From Modestobacter sp. (GTDB taxonomy: Bacteria > Actinomycetota > Actinomycetes > Mycobacteriales > Geodermatophilaceae), in NCBI GenBank assembly GCA_025965635.1, contig JAOPWO010000053.1, forward strand, positions 1 to 15,810: a stretch of DNA of 15,810 bases, read 5' to 3'. Position 1 is the stretch's first letter. Every line of letters starts with the position of its first letter. The notes beneath the pieces are model-generated. The model made no database searches, was not told the DNA's origin, and worked only from the letters and a program-made list of their open reading frames with translations. This document shows, piece after piece, positions 1 to 7,650 of the stretch. A program made the position numbers and the translations under genes.

Positions 1-1
1 C

Positions 2-283
2 GGGTCCACCGAGTACGACGCAGCGCTCGAGAAGAGCCACCACGAGGGCATGGACCCGGTCGGCGACGACGTCGGCACCCCGGTCATGCACATCGACGGC
101 GTGGCGTTCTTCGGTCCGGTGATCAGCAAGGTGCCCACCGGTGAGGACGCCGGCAAGGCCTTCGACGGCGCCGTCCTGCTGGCCAACCTGCCCGACTTCT
201 GGGAGCTCAAGCGCACCCGCACCTCGGGCCCCGACCTGGACTCCATCCCCGCCGACGCCCTGGAGCTCACCGGCACCCGTTGA
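2..283 (+). CDS. Mycothiol-dependent nitroreductase Rv2466c-like, C-terminal part (5' end outside window)
   Basis: Only the last 93 residues are present, and the reading frame is open from base 2 to a TGA at 281-283. The visible part contains KSHHEGMDPVGDDVGTP, then VAFFGPVISKVPTGEDAGK, and near the end FWELKRTRT. This closely resembles the C-terminus of Mycobacterium tuberculosis Rv2466c as I remember it. That family has a DsbA-like thioredoxin fold and reduces nitro compounds with mycothiol as electron donor in the cytoplasm. The N-terminal active-site CxxC would lie upstream of the window and cannot be checked. The TGA overlaps a possible TTG start of the next gene, so the two genes may be co-transcribed. 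Confidence 0.85.
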   Translation, partial: GSTEYDAALEKSHHEGMDPVGDDVGTPVMHIDGVAFFGPVISKVPTGEDAGKAFDGAVLLANLPDFWELKRTRTSGPDLDSIPADALELTGTR

Positions 284-294
284 GCCCAGTGGCC

Positions 295-1124
295 ATGTCG
301 GCCACCACGGCCGTGCGGCATCCTGGCCGGGTGCCGCACCCCCGCCGTCAGCGCATCGTCATCACCGGCGCCAGCTCCGGTCTCGGCCGCGGCATGGCCC
401 AGGCGTTCGCTGCACGCGGACGTGACCTCGCGCTGGTCGCCCGGCGGCTGGACCACCTCGAGCAGTTGCGCGACGAGCTGCTCGCCGCCCACCCCGGCAT
501 CCGGGTCGTCGTCGGCCGGCTGGACGTCGACGACCCGGATGCCGTCGCCACCGTCGTCCCGGAGCTGGCCGCCGGGCTGGGGGGGGCATCGACCGGTTCA
601 TCGCCAACGCCGGCCTCGGCGAGGGCGCGCCGGTCGGCACCGGCGGGGCGCGGCCCGACCGCCAGGTCCTGGTCACCAACGTGCTCGGCACGCACGCCTG
701 CTGCGAGGCGGCGGTCGCGCTGTTCCGCGCCCAGGGCAGCGGACACCTCGTCGTGATCTCCTCGGTCGCCGGGGTGCGCGGCATGGGCAGCACGCGGACG
801 GCGTACGCCACCTCCGAGGCAGCGGGCGCCGTGCTGGCCGAGGGCATCCGCGCCGACCTGCTCGGCCACCAGGCCACCCGCGCCATCCGGGTCACCACGA
901 TCCACCCCGGCTTCATCGCCACCGACATCAACGTCGGGCTGCTCCGCGTCCTGCCGCTGCCACTGGTGCGCCGGCTGGCCTGGGCGGTTCGACCGAGGGT
1001 GCGCTCGTCGTCGCCGAAGCGGGGCGCCCAGCGGTCGTCACCGCACACCCGCCGGGTCAGAGGCGGGTCCGCGCCGTCCGCCGGGTCGGCTCGTCGAACG
1101 GCAGGTGCGCCGACCGGCCGGTGA
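295..1124 (+). pseudogene. Short-chain dehydrogenase/reductase, frameshifted
   Basis: The ATG at 295 (a TTG at 280 is the alternative) opens a Rossmann-fold SDR. The cofactor motif TGASSGLG follows IVI about 20 residues in, and a later segment reads LDVDDPDAV. At a run of eight G (579-586) the frame is lost. Adding one G restores the family sequence with IDRFIANAGLGEG (the NAG motif), VVISSVAGVRG, YATSEAAG and IHPGFIATDI. Serine and tyrosine catalytic positions are visible, but the usual YxxxK reads YATSE, so the lysine is absent or replaced. A second slip near 981-984 would restore GGSTEGALVVAEA. Without corrections the first frame runs on to 756. The 3' end overlaps the convergent hydrolase gene and its true limit is uncertain. 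Either two sequencing errors or a decayed gene would explain this. Confidence 0.75.
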
Positions 1125-1812
1125 GCCAGTCGGCCAGGGCGGTGAGTTCGTCACGCTGACCACTGACGAACCCGGCGTCCACCACGTCGCCGTGCCCGGG
1201 GACGACGGGCCCCCGTACCAGCCCGAGCACCGCGGTCAGCGTGCCCGGCCACTCGAGCGGGAAGGCGTCCTCCATCGTCGGTGGAGCGCCCTCCTCGACC
1301 AGGTCGCCGGCGAACAGCACGTCGTCCACGGCCACCACCAGGTCGCCGTCGGTGTGCCCGCGGCCCGCGGACACCAGCGTCACCGCCCGGCCACCCACGT
1401 CGAGGACGGCGACGTCGTCGACCAGGGAGTCGGGCGGGTCGACCGGGGCGGCGGTGACCAGGTCGGCGGCCGCGAGGTCCCCGGCCGCCTGCAGTGCAGC
1501 GACCACCTCCGCCCGCTGCCGGTCGGCGGTGGTCAGCAGCGCAGCGGCGCAGCGGCGGTGCCCCCACACCGTGGCGGGCCGGAAGGCCGCGTTGCCGAAG
1601 CAGTGGTCGTAGTGCGCGTGGGTGTTGACCACCGTCCAGGGGTGGCCGGTGACCGTGCGGACCGCCTCGGCCAGGTCGCGGCCCTGGGCCAGGTGCGAGC
1701 GGGTGTCGACGACCAGGCAGCCGCCGTCGCCGACCACCAGCCCGCAGTTGAGGTCCAGGTCGACGTGCCGGCGGACGAACACGCGATCGCCCACCTCGCG
1801 CCAGCCGGTCAC
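1057..1812 (-). CDS. MBL-fold metallo-hydrolase
   Basis: This 251-residue protein has the metallo-beta-lactamase fold signature. HAHYDH at residues 65-70 supplies H65, H67, D69 and H70. H153 (GRGHTDGD), D170 (FAGDLVEE) and H207 (PGHGD) complete a two-metal site, so all expected ligands are present. It is probably a cytoplasmic zinc-dependent hydrolase acting on a thioester, lactone, phosphoester or similar bond. The substrate cannot be read from the sequence. The start is GTG, with a GGGGA ribosome-binding site about 6 bases upstream. It lies 22 bp downstream of the DUF429 gene on the same strand, so they probably form an operon. Its 3' end overlaps the broken SDR on the opposite strand. Confidence 0.88.
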   Translation of the reverse strand: MTGWREVGDRVFVRRHVDLDLNCGLVVGDGGCLVVDTRSHLAQGRDLAEAVRTVTGHPWTVVNTHAHYDHCFGNAAFRPATVWGHRRCAAALLTTADRQRAEVVAALQAAGDLAAADLVTAAPVDPPDSLVDDVAVLDVGGRAVTLVSAGRGHTDGDLVVAVDDVLFAGDLVEEGAPPTMEDAFPLEWPGTLTAVLGLVRGPVVPGHGDVVDAGFVSGQRDELTALADWLTGRSAHLPFDEPTRRTARTRL

Positions 1813-1834
1813 CGGATCCCCGCCGGGGGTGTCG

Positions 1835-2512
1835 TCACCAGCAGATCCGCATCGGCCGGCCCCGCGCGTCGACGGCGCCGTCGCCGACGCACTCGCCGCG
1901 CCCGTCGGCCAGCCGCTGCGCCGACCAGGCGGCCGCGCAGGCGTCGAGGGCGTCGATCACCGGCACGCGGGGTGGGGCGTCGGCCAGCGCGGCTTCGACG
2001 TCCATCACCGCGCGGAGGGCGGCGAGTCGCTGGACCGTCCCGCGAGCGGTGCCCTTGGCGTTCCGGACGGCCGGGTCGAGCGCCCGGAAGGCCAGTTCGG
2101 GGTGGACCTCGACGACCCGGTCGGTGGGCGGGTCACCGAGGGCGTCGTCGACCTGCCGGATGGCGGCCACCAGCTGGTAGGTCTGCGCAGAGGGCGCCCG
2201 GGCACCGGCGGTCGCGTCGCGGCTCAGCTCGCGCGCGTGCGCGTAGTCGCGAGCCCGCAGCACCGACCGCACCGGCGAGGGGAAGACCGATCCGGCGGCG
2301 CCGCAGCCGCGCAGCCGCTCCCGCGCCGCCACGTCGCAGGCCCGGGCGCCGTCCTCGGACAGCCCGATCGGCATGTCGATGCCCACCAGGTGCACGCCGG
2401 GGACGGCGAGCACCGCGGCGACGTCCGGCAGCGCCAGCAGCCGCACCGACCGGTCCTCGAGCAGCGCCCCCACCCAGGCGCCCCGCCAGCCGTCGACCCC
2501 CAGCACCGCCAC
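1835..2512 (-). CDS. DUF429 domain protein (predicted RNase H-like fold)
   Basis: The 225-residue protein begins MAVLGVDGWRGAWVGALL, with an early acidic residue in a GxD context. It continues with GIDMPIGLSEDGARACD (around residues 43-60), then VFPSPVRSVL and EVHPELAFRAL. It ends with VIDALDACAAAWSAQRL. This order is typical of DUF429 proteins, which are predicted to have an RNase H-like fold and nuclease-like acidic residues but whose role is not established. The start is GTG, with no strong Shine-Dalgarno sequence. The gene is divergent from rpiB across only 26 bp and probably co-transcribed with the downstream hydrolase. I infer no more specific function. Confidence 0.85.
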   Translation of the reverse strand: MAVLGVDGWRGAWVGALLEDRSVRLLALPDVAAVLAVPGVHLVGIDMPIGLSEDGARACDVAARERLRGCGAAGSVFPSPVRSVLRARDYAHARELSRDATAGARAPSAQTYQLVAAIRQVDDALGDPPTDRVVEVHPELAFRALDPAVRNAKGTARGTVQRLAALRAVMDVEAALADAPPRVPVIDALDACAAAWSAQRLADGRGECVGDGAVDARGRPMRICW

Positions 2513-2538
2513 CGGGGGAGCCTGACAGACTCGGGCTC
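2513..2538. promoter_or_regulatory. Very short divergent spacer with possible leaderless promoters
   Basis: Only 26 bp separate the GTG of the DUF429 gene from the ATG of rpiB. On the plus strand CAGACT (2526-2531) ends 7 bases before the rpiB ATG. On the minus strand CAGGCT ends about 6 bases before the GTG. Both resemble weak TANNNT -10 boxes at the distance expected for leaderless actinobacterial transcripts, and neither start has a well-placed Shine-Dalgarno sequence. The -35 regions would lie inside the opposite gene. This is inferred from spacing and short motifs only. Confidence 0.3.
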
Positions 2539-3024
2539 ATGCGCGTCTTCCTCGGTACAGACCACGCCGGTCTGGAACTCAAGGCCCACCTGCTGCAGGC
2601 GGTGGCGGCTGCCGGGTACGAGCCGGTCGACTGCGGCGCCTTCGAGTACGACGCCCAGGACGACTACCCGCCGTTCTGCTTCGAGGTGGGCGAGCGGGTC
2701 GTCACCGAGCCCGGCAGCCTCGGCGTGGTCATCGGCGGTTCGGGCAACGGGGAGCAGATCGCGGCCAACAAGGTCCCCGGCGTCCGCGCCGCGCTGGTCT
2801 GGAGCCGTGACACGGCGGAGCTCGCCCGGCAGCACAACGACGCCAACGTGGTGGCCGTCGGCGGCCGGCAGCACAGCGTCGAGGAGGCCACCGAGCTGGT
2901 GCTGACCTTCCTGGGCACGCCGTTCAGCGAGGACGAGCGGCACGTCCGGCGGATCGGGCTGATCAGCGACTACGAGCGGGACCGGCACCGTCCCGCCGGC
3001 GGGTTCCCCACCACCACGCCCTGA
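2539..3024 (+). CDS. rpiB: Ribose-5-phosphate isomerase B
   Basis: This 161-residue protein interconverts ribose 5-phosphate and ribulose 5-phosphate in the pentose phosphate pathway, in the cytoplasm. The N-terminal GTDHAG (D8, H9), the loop GGSGNGEQIAANK (about 66-78) and RQHNDAN (H99) are the RpiB/LacAB active-site and phosphate-binding segments. The catalytic-base position carries glutamate in GNGEQ, as in mycobacterial RpiB, instead of the cysteine of enterobacterial enzymes. Length matches the family (about 160). The ATG at 2539 gives the canonical MRVFLGTDHAG start, whereas the open frame further upstream is antisense to other genes. It is convergent with the Eis-like gene, and the two stop codons lie within one terminator-like hairpin. 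Confidence 0.95.
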   Translation: MRVFLGTDHAGLELKAHLLQAVAAAGYEPVDCGAFEYDAQDDYPPFCFEVGERVVTEPGSLGVVIGGSGNGEQIAANKVPGVRAALVWSRDTAELARQHNDANVVAVGGRQHSVEEATELVLTFLGTPFSEDERHVRRIGLISDYERDRHRPAGGFPTTTP

Positions 3025-3049
3025 CCACCCCGGCGCGGACGGGGGGTCA
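3022..3049. terminator. Bidirectional terminator-like hairpin between rpiB and eis-like gene
   Basis: Left arm 3022-3032 pairs with right arm 3040-3049 in a 10-bp GC-rich stem with one bulged A (3027) and a 7-base loop. The rpiB stop codon is the foot of the left arm, and the convergent gene's stop codon is the foot of the right arm. There is no clear U-tract, which is common for terminators in high-GC actinobacteria. Confidence 0.6.
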
Positions 3050-4285
3050 GAACTCCTCCGGGCACCACGGCGACACCGGCCAGGAGAACGCGGTGGCCGC
3101 CAGGGTGACCGCCCCGGGACTGATCTCGGTCACCCGCCCGGCGGCCTGCAGCGTGGCCAGCGAGACGCCGCCCAGGTAGACAGCGGACAGTTCCTCGATG
3201 CCCAGCACGATGTCGGGGTCGCGGTCGGTGCGGTCGCAGAAGGCCCCGGCCGGATGGCCCCACAGGTGCCAGCGACCGTCGTTCCACTCACAGAAGCGAT
3301 CGCGCACCTCGAAGACCAGGTCGATCCGCGCGGGGTACCGGCGCGCGGAGAGTGCGCGGCCCACGTCGACCAGCCGGACCCACAGGGCGTCGGAGGGTCG
3401 GGCGTGCCAGGCGCGCGGGTCGGCGAGCAGGAACCGCAGCGGGTCGTCGTCGGGGGCCAGGTGCGCCCGCACGGTGCGGACCAGGTCGATGCCCAGCAGG
3501 TACCGCCACAGCGCGGCGTAGCCGGCCGGGGTCTGGGCCCGCACCTCGCCGACGTCCAGCGTGCCGTCGGGCTCTCCGCCATCGGTCCAGCCGGGCCTCA
3601 TCCGGTAGGTGGCGAACCCGGTGACCGTGCCGTCGATCTCGGTGTGCAGCACGTGCCGGCGGGCGGTGCCGCCACCCCGCTGCGCCGGTTCGTCGGCCAG
3701 CAGGCGGTCCCACCAGCGGTCGTCACGGGCCAGGTCGCCCGGGACGGAACGGCGCACCTGGTCGTGGACGGCCGCCGCCGCCGGCCGGAACTCCGCCACC
3801 TCCACCAGCCGCACCCGCCCGGTCCCGCAGTCGACGTCGGGCCGCAGCCGCAGCCGCTCGGCGTTACCCCGCCAGCCACCACGCCAGCTCCCCGGCGCAT
3901 AGCCGAACCGGCTGTAGATCGAGGACTCGGCGGCCCACAGCGCGGCGACCGGCTCCCGTTCCTGCTCGTGCAGCTCGTCGAGCTGGCGGCGCATGATCGC
4001 GGTGAGCACTCCCCGACGGCGGTGGGTGGGGGCCACGGTCACCCAGGTGACGCCGGCCGCGGGCACGACCGCGCCGGGCACGGACAGCTCCCGGGAGTAG
4101 ATCCCCGCCGTGGCCACCACCTGGTCGCCGTCGAACAGCGCCAGGGAGCGGTCCAGCTCGGCGACCGGGGACGGCGCGTCGACGTGCGGGCCGCCCGGGT
4201 CCTGACCGAAGACGTGGGACATGGCCGCGGAGAACCGGGGCCACTCCTCGGTGGTGACGGGACGCAGGTGCACGGGATCGGCCAC
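3047..4285 (-). CDS. eis: Eis-like GNAT-family N-acetyltransferase
   Basis: This 412-residue protein has the layout of Eis (enhanced intracellular survival) acetyltransferases, which transfer acetyl from acetyl-CoA to amines such as aminoglycosides or lysines. The N-terminal GNAT domain has the acetyl-CoA loop VTVAPTHRRRGVL (82-94). Tyr124 in YSRFGY matches the family's general acid tyrosine. A second GNAT-like region and a C-terminal SCP2-like domain follow. The chain ends WCPEEF, and in Eis the terminal phenylalanine carboxylate acts as catalytic base. Length agrees with mycobacterial Eis (about 400). The GTG start at 4285 gives MADPVHLRPV. The gene is divergent from the broken YjbR gene and convergent with rpiB. 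The physiological substrate cannot be told from the sequence. Confidence 0.9.
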   Translation of the reverse strand: MADPVHLRPVTTEEWPRFSAAMSHVFGQDPGGPHVDAPSPVAELDRSLALFDGDQVVATAGIYSRELSVPGAVVPAAGVTWVTVAPTHRRRGVLTAIMRRQLDELHEQEREPVAALWAAESSIYSRFGYAPGSWRGGWRGNAERLRLRPDVDCGTGRVRLVEVAEFRPAAAAVHDQVRRSVPGDLARDDRWWDRLLADEPAQRGGGTARRHVLHTEIDGTVTGFATYRMRPGWTDGGEPDGTLDVGEVRAQTPAGYAALWRYLLGIDLVRTVRAHLAPDDDPLRFLLADPRAWHARPSDALWVRLVDVGRALSARRYPARIDLVFEVRDRFCEWNDGRWHLWGHPAGAFCDRTDRDPDIVLGIEELSAVYLGGVSLATLQAAGRVTEISPGAVTLAATAFSWPVSPWCPEEF

Positions 4286-4380
4286 GGCTGGTGTCTACCG
4301 GCAGGGAACGACGGTCCGCCAACCAGTTCCCCTCCCCGGAGGCACCCGTTCTGCGGAGCGGGCTGCCAGCATCGCGCCCA

Positions 4381-4609
4381 TGGCCGCCACCCCGGACGAC
4401 GTCCGCGCCGTCGCGCGCGTCCGGCCGAGGCGACCGAGCGCCCGGAGGTGTTCTCGGTGCCGCACCACGACCGCAACTCCACGATGGTCGTCGTCCACCC
4501 GGCCGCCGTGGACCGCACCGAGCTGGCCGAGCTGCTCACCGAGGCGTGGCGGCAGGGTGCCCCGGCGCGGCTGCGCACGGCGTTCGACGCCGCGACCGAC
4601 GCGGAGTGA
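4381..4609 (+). pseudogene. YjbR/MmcQ-like gene with internal deletion and frameshift
   Basis: The ATG at 4381 begins MAATPDDVRAVARV, a normal start for the YjbR/MmcQ (DUF419) family of small DNA-binding-fold proteins of unknown role. Within about 20 codons the sense moves to another frame, which reads EATERPEVFSVPHHDR and continues as MVVVHPAAVDRTELAELLTEAW to AAT, ending in TGA at 4607-4609. The C-terminal half fits the family, but the central part, roughly 40-60 residues in a usual 110-120-residue protein, is missing. So the gene has both lost internal sequence and slipped frame. An alternative is a short unrelated ORF, but both family ends in order argue for a relic. Confidence 0.6.
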
Positions 4610-4840
4610 CGGGCAGCCGGGTCGGCTGCGCAGAGGGGCGAGCAGCTGGGCGCCACCTGCGGGTCCAGCACCGTGCCACCGCCGACCACGTCGTCCGGTG
4701 CGCGGAGGAGCTGCTCCCCTCCGCCGGCGGGGGAGCCGTCGAAGGGGGCCGCCGCGTTAGGGTCGGCCGGTCTCGTGCACGTCGGCGCAGTCGCGCCGTG
4801 ACGCGGCCCCGGGCCGGCCGTCGCCTGAGGGAAGAGGGTC
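4610..4840 (+). promoter_or_regulatory. Intergenic region with possible promoter of the lipoprotein gene
   Basis: This 231-bp stretch holds no gene that I can support. A TAGGGT hexamer at 4758-4763 fits the actinobacterial TANNNT -10 box, about 77 bases before the lipoprotein ATG. I see no well-spaced -35. A purine-rich GAGGGAAGAGGG just before 4841 can serve as ribosome-binding site. Confidence 0.3.
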
Positions 4841-6568
4841 ATGCGCTCCGCTCCGATGCTCCCCGCCGGCCTCGCCGCCGCGCTGCTCCTGACCGGCTGC
4901 ACCGGCTCCGACCACGGCGGTGGAGCGGCCGAGGGGAACGCCGCCATCTCCCAGGACGCCGCCGTCCCGGTGACCGCGGTCCCGTCCGCCTCACCCACCC
5001 TCGTCGCCGACGAGGGCGCGGTCGCCGCCGCGGTGTCGATGAGCCGCGCCCTGTTCACCAGCTCGCCGCTGGCGGTGGTGGCCGACGACGGCGACCTGGC
5101 GGGCCGGCTGCTGGCGGCCTCGGCCGCCGTCGGGCTGGGCGTCCCGCTGCTGGTCGCCGACGGCGGGGCAGCCGGTGAGGAGGCGGTGGGCAGCGAGCTG
5201 GACCGGCTGGGCGTCACGGGTGTGCTGGCCGTGGGCGGGGAGGGTCTGGTCCCCGCCGGGGACGACCGCCCGGTCGTGGCGGTGCCGGCCGACGTCGCCG
5301 CCGTGGAAGCGGCCACCGGGCTGTCCCTCGGCCGGCAGGACCCCGTGCCGGCGGGCGGCGCGGTCGCCGCCGTCGCGGGGCTCGAGCCCGGGCGCCTCGT
5401 GGCCCTCGAGGCCACCCCGGTCGAGGAGCCGGCCGGAGCGTCGGCGTCGGCGTCCCCGTCGTCGTCGTCGGCACGGTCCGCGCCGGACGGGGACGGGGAC
5501 GGGGACCGCGAGCTGCCCGTCGTCGGCCGGCCGGCGCCGCTGGACGACGTCCTGGTGCTGGCCACCGGCGAGCCGGAGTACCTGGCCGGGGTCGCGACGG
5601 CGCGGGCGGCCGGCGCCGACGTGCGGTTGACCGGTGGGATGCCGGACCCGCGTGCCTCGGCCGAGGTCGTCGAGGCGCTGGCTGCGGAGCCGGCCGCGAC
5701 CGTGGTGCTCGGCGCGGGCCTCGCGGGGGCGCCCGGCCTGGACTGGAAGCTGGCCACCGCGGCGGCCGGCACGCAGCTGCCCGGCGGGGGGCAGCTGCTC
5801 TTCCCGAACCACATGCTGGTCGCGATGTACGGCATCCCCGACAGCGGTGCGCTGGGCATCCTCGGGGAGCAGGACCTGCCGGCGTCGATCGAGCGGGCCG
5901 GGCAGGTGGCGGCGCCCTACCGCGATCTGGTCGACGCCACCGTCGTCCCGACCTTCGAGATCATCGCCACCGTCGCCTCCGCCGGCGCCGGCGGAGACGG
6001 GAACTACTCGGCCGAGCTGGACCCCGAGATCCTGCGCCCGTGGGTGGAGGCGGCTGGCGCGGCCGGGATGTACGTCGTCCTGGACCTGCAGCCCGGGCGC
6101 ACCGACTTCCTCACCCAGGCCCAGCAGTACCGGTCGCTGCTCGAGCTGCCCCACGTGGGCCTGGCCCTGGACCCCGAATGGCGGTTGGACCCCGGTGAGG
6201 TGCACCTCGTCGAGGTCGGTCAGGTCGGGGTGGACGAGGTCAACCGGGTCGTCACCTGGCTGGCCGACCTCACGCGCGAGCGGTCGCTGCCGCAGAAGCT
6301 GCTGGTGCTGCACCAGTTCCAGGTGCGGATGGTGATGGACCGGGAACGGCTGGACACCTCACGCGACGAACTGGCGATCATGGTGCACGTCGACGGTCAG
6401 GGCGGGCAGGCGGCCAAGCAGGACACCTGGCGGGTGCTCCGCCAGGACGCACCGCAGCCGCTGTCCTGGGGCTGGAAGAACTTCATCGACGAGGACCTCC
6501 CGATGCTGGACCCGCAGCAGACCGTCGAGCAGGTCCGGCCGACGCCGCAACTGGTGACCTACCAGTGA
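4841..6568 (+). CDS. Putative lipoprotein with cell-wall-binding-repeat-2-like segments and a C-terminal barrel-like domain
   Basis: This is a 575-residue exported protein. Its signal peptide ends in LLTGC, with lipobox Cys near residue 20, so it is probably a lipoprotein on the outer face of the membrane. Residues about 60-150 have alternating hydrophobic strands and LLAASAAVGLGVPLLVADG, followed by RLGVTGVLAVGGEG. This resembles cell-wall-binding repeat 2 (CW_binding_2) units, and a second such segment lies around 230-330. A low-complexity linker of Ala-Ser, poly-Ser and Asp-Gly repeats (about 195-226) separates them. From about residue 329 the sequence changes to a barrel-like pattern with YVVLDLQPGRTDFL, HVGLALDPEWRL (about 443) and LLVLHQFQVRM (about 487). 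The acidic residues could belong to a hydrolase, but no family is certain. The next gene, an ECF sigma factor, begins 71 bp downstream. Confidence 0.8.
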   Translation: MRSAPMLPAGLAAALLLTGCTGSDHGGGAAEGNAAISQDAAVPVTAVPSASPTLVADEGAVAAAVSMSRALFTSSPLAVVADDGDLAGRLLAASAAVGLGVPLLVADGGAAGEEAVGSELDRLGVTGVLAVGGEGLVPAGDDRPVVAVPADVAAVEAATGLSLGRQDPVPAGGAVAAVAGLEPGRLVALEATPVEEPAGASASASPSSSSARSAPDGDGDGDRELPVVGRPAPLDDVLVLATGEPEYLAGVATARAAGADVRLTGGMPDPRASAEVVEALAAEPAATVVLGAGLAGAPGLDWKLATAAAGTQLPGGGQLLFPNHMLVAMYGIPDSGALGILGEQDLPASIERAGQVAAPYRDLVDATVVPTFEIIATVASAGAGGDGNYSAELDPEILRPWVEAAGAAGMYVVLDLQPGRTDFLTQAQQYRSLLELPHVGLALDPEWRLDPGEVHLVEVGQVGVDEVNRVVTWLADLTRERSLPQKLLVLHQFQVRMVMDRERLDTSRDELAIMVHVDGQGGQAAKQDTWRVLRQDAPQPLSWGWKNFIDEDLPMLDPQQTVEQVRPTPQLVTYQ

Positions 6569-6639
6569 CGCGCCCCTTCTGACTGTCGGTCCCCTCGGGC
6601 AGGATCAGCCCGGACGTCGGACGTGGAGAGGACCGCGCG

Positions 6640-7650
6640 ATGACCGGAGTGATCGAGGAACGATCCGGAGCGGAACGGGCCGCCGAGCTGGAGCCACGGC
6701 TGGCCGAGCACCGGCGGGAGCTGACCGGCTACTGCTACCGGATGCTCGGGTCGTCATTCGACGCGGAGGACGCCGTCCAGGAGACGATGATCCGCGCGTG
6801 GCGGTCACTGGACCGGTTGCAGGGCAGCGGGGCGATGCGGTCCTGGCTGTACCGCATCGTGACCAACGTCTGCCTGGACGCCCTGGACGGGCGCAAGCGT
6901 CGGGCCCTGCCGGTCGACATGTCGGCCGAGCCGTCGGCGCCGGTGGAGTCCTCGCTGGCCGGGATGCTGCCCGACGCCGCCTGGGTGGAGCCGGCGCTGG
7001 ACCGGCAGGTCCTGCCGGTCGGTGGCGACCCGGCCGAGCTGGTGGTGCAGCGGGAATCGGTGCGGCTGGCGTTCGTGGCCGCGTTGCAGCACCTGCCACC
7101 CCGCCAGCGCGCCGTGCTGATCCTGCGCGACGTGTTGCGCTGGAAGGCCGACGAGGTCGCCTCGCTGCTGGGGACGACGGTCGCCGCCGCCAACAGCGCG
7201 CTGCAGCGGGCCCGCGCCACCCTGGCCACCCACCAGGCCGCCGCCGGGTCACGCCCGGCGCCGGAGCTCGCCGAGGAGAACGCCGACCTGCTGGCCCGCT
7301 ACCTCGACGCCTTCGAGCGCTACGACATCGACGCCTTCGTCGCCCTGCTGGCCGAGGACGCCGTGCAGGACATGCCCCCGTTCGCCATGTGGCTGCGCAG
7401 CGCGACCGACATCGGGCGCTGGATGCTCGGGCCGGGGAAGGAGTGCGAGGGCTCCCGGCTGATGCTCGTCTCCCTGAACGGCAATCCCGCCTTCGCGCAG
7501 TGGCGGCCCAGCGGCCCTGGCGGTGGACACCAGCCGTGGGCGCTGCACGCGCTGGAGGTGTCCGGCGGCCGGGTCGTCCGGATCACCTCCTTCCTGGACA
7601 CCCGGCTGTTCCGGCTGTTCGGGCTGCCCGACACGCCGCCGCCGCGTTGA
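6640..7650 (+). CDS. ECF sigma factor with SnoaL-like C-terminal domain (SigG/TIGR02960-like)
   Basis: This 336-residue RNA polymerase sigma factor has sigma region 2 at about 25-90 (YCYRMLGSSFDAEDAVQETM, then WLYRIVTNVCLDAL). Region 4 lies at about 140-195 (LQHLPPRQRAVLILRDVL, then AAANSALQRARA as the helix-turn-helix). From about 215 a SnoaL/NTF2-like domain follows (LLARYLDAFERYDIDAFVALL to ITSFLDTRLF), as in SigG and related ECF groups. In such groups the C-terminal domain tends to replace a separate anti-sigma factor in modulating activity. I see no anti-sigma gene nearby. A GGAGAGG ribosome-binding site precedes the ATG at 6640. The sequence does not reveal the signal it senses. Confidence 0.9.
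   Translation: MTGVIEERSGAERAAELEPRLAEHRRELTGYCYRMLGSSFDAEDAVQETMIRAWRSLDRLQGSGAMRSWLYRIVTNVCLDALDGRKRRALPVDMSAEPSAPVESSLAGMLPDAAWVEPALDRQVLPVGGDPAELVVQRESVRLAFVAALQHLPPRQRAVLILRDVLRWKADEVASLLGTTVAAANSALQRARATLATHQAAAGSRPAPELAEENADLLARYLDAFERYDIDAFVALLAEDAVQDMPPFAMWLRSATDIGRWMLGPGKECEGSRLMLVSLNGNPAFAQWRPSGPGGGHQPWALHALEVSGGRVVRITSFLDTRLFRLFGLPDTPPPR

Noticed and set aside
1105..2538. A long plus-strand open frame continuing into rpiB from far upstream
   Set aside because: Before the ATG at 2539 it is antisense to the hydrolase and DUF429 genes, is rich in Arg, Pro and Ala, and has no family features. It results from GC-rich codon bias.
4039..5859. A 606-codon open frame on the minus strand across the YjbR relic and the lipoprotein
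   Set aside because: It is a low-complexity Ser/Ala/Pro/Thr-rich shadow of the lipoprotein gene and the Eis start region.
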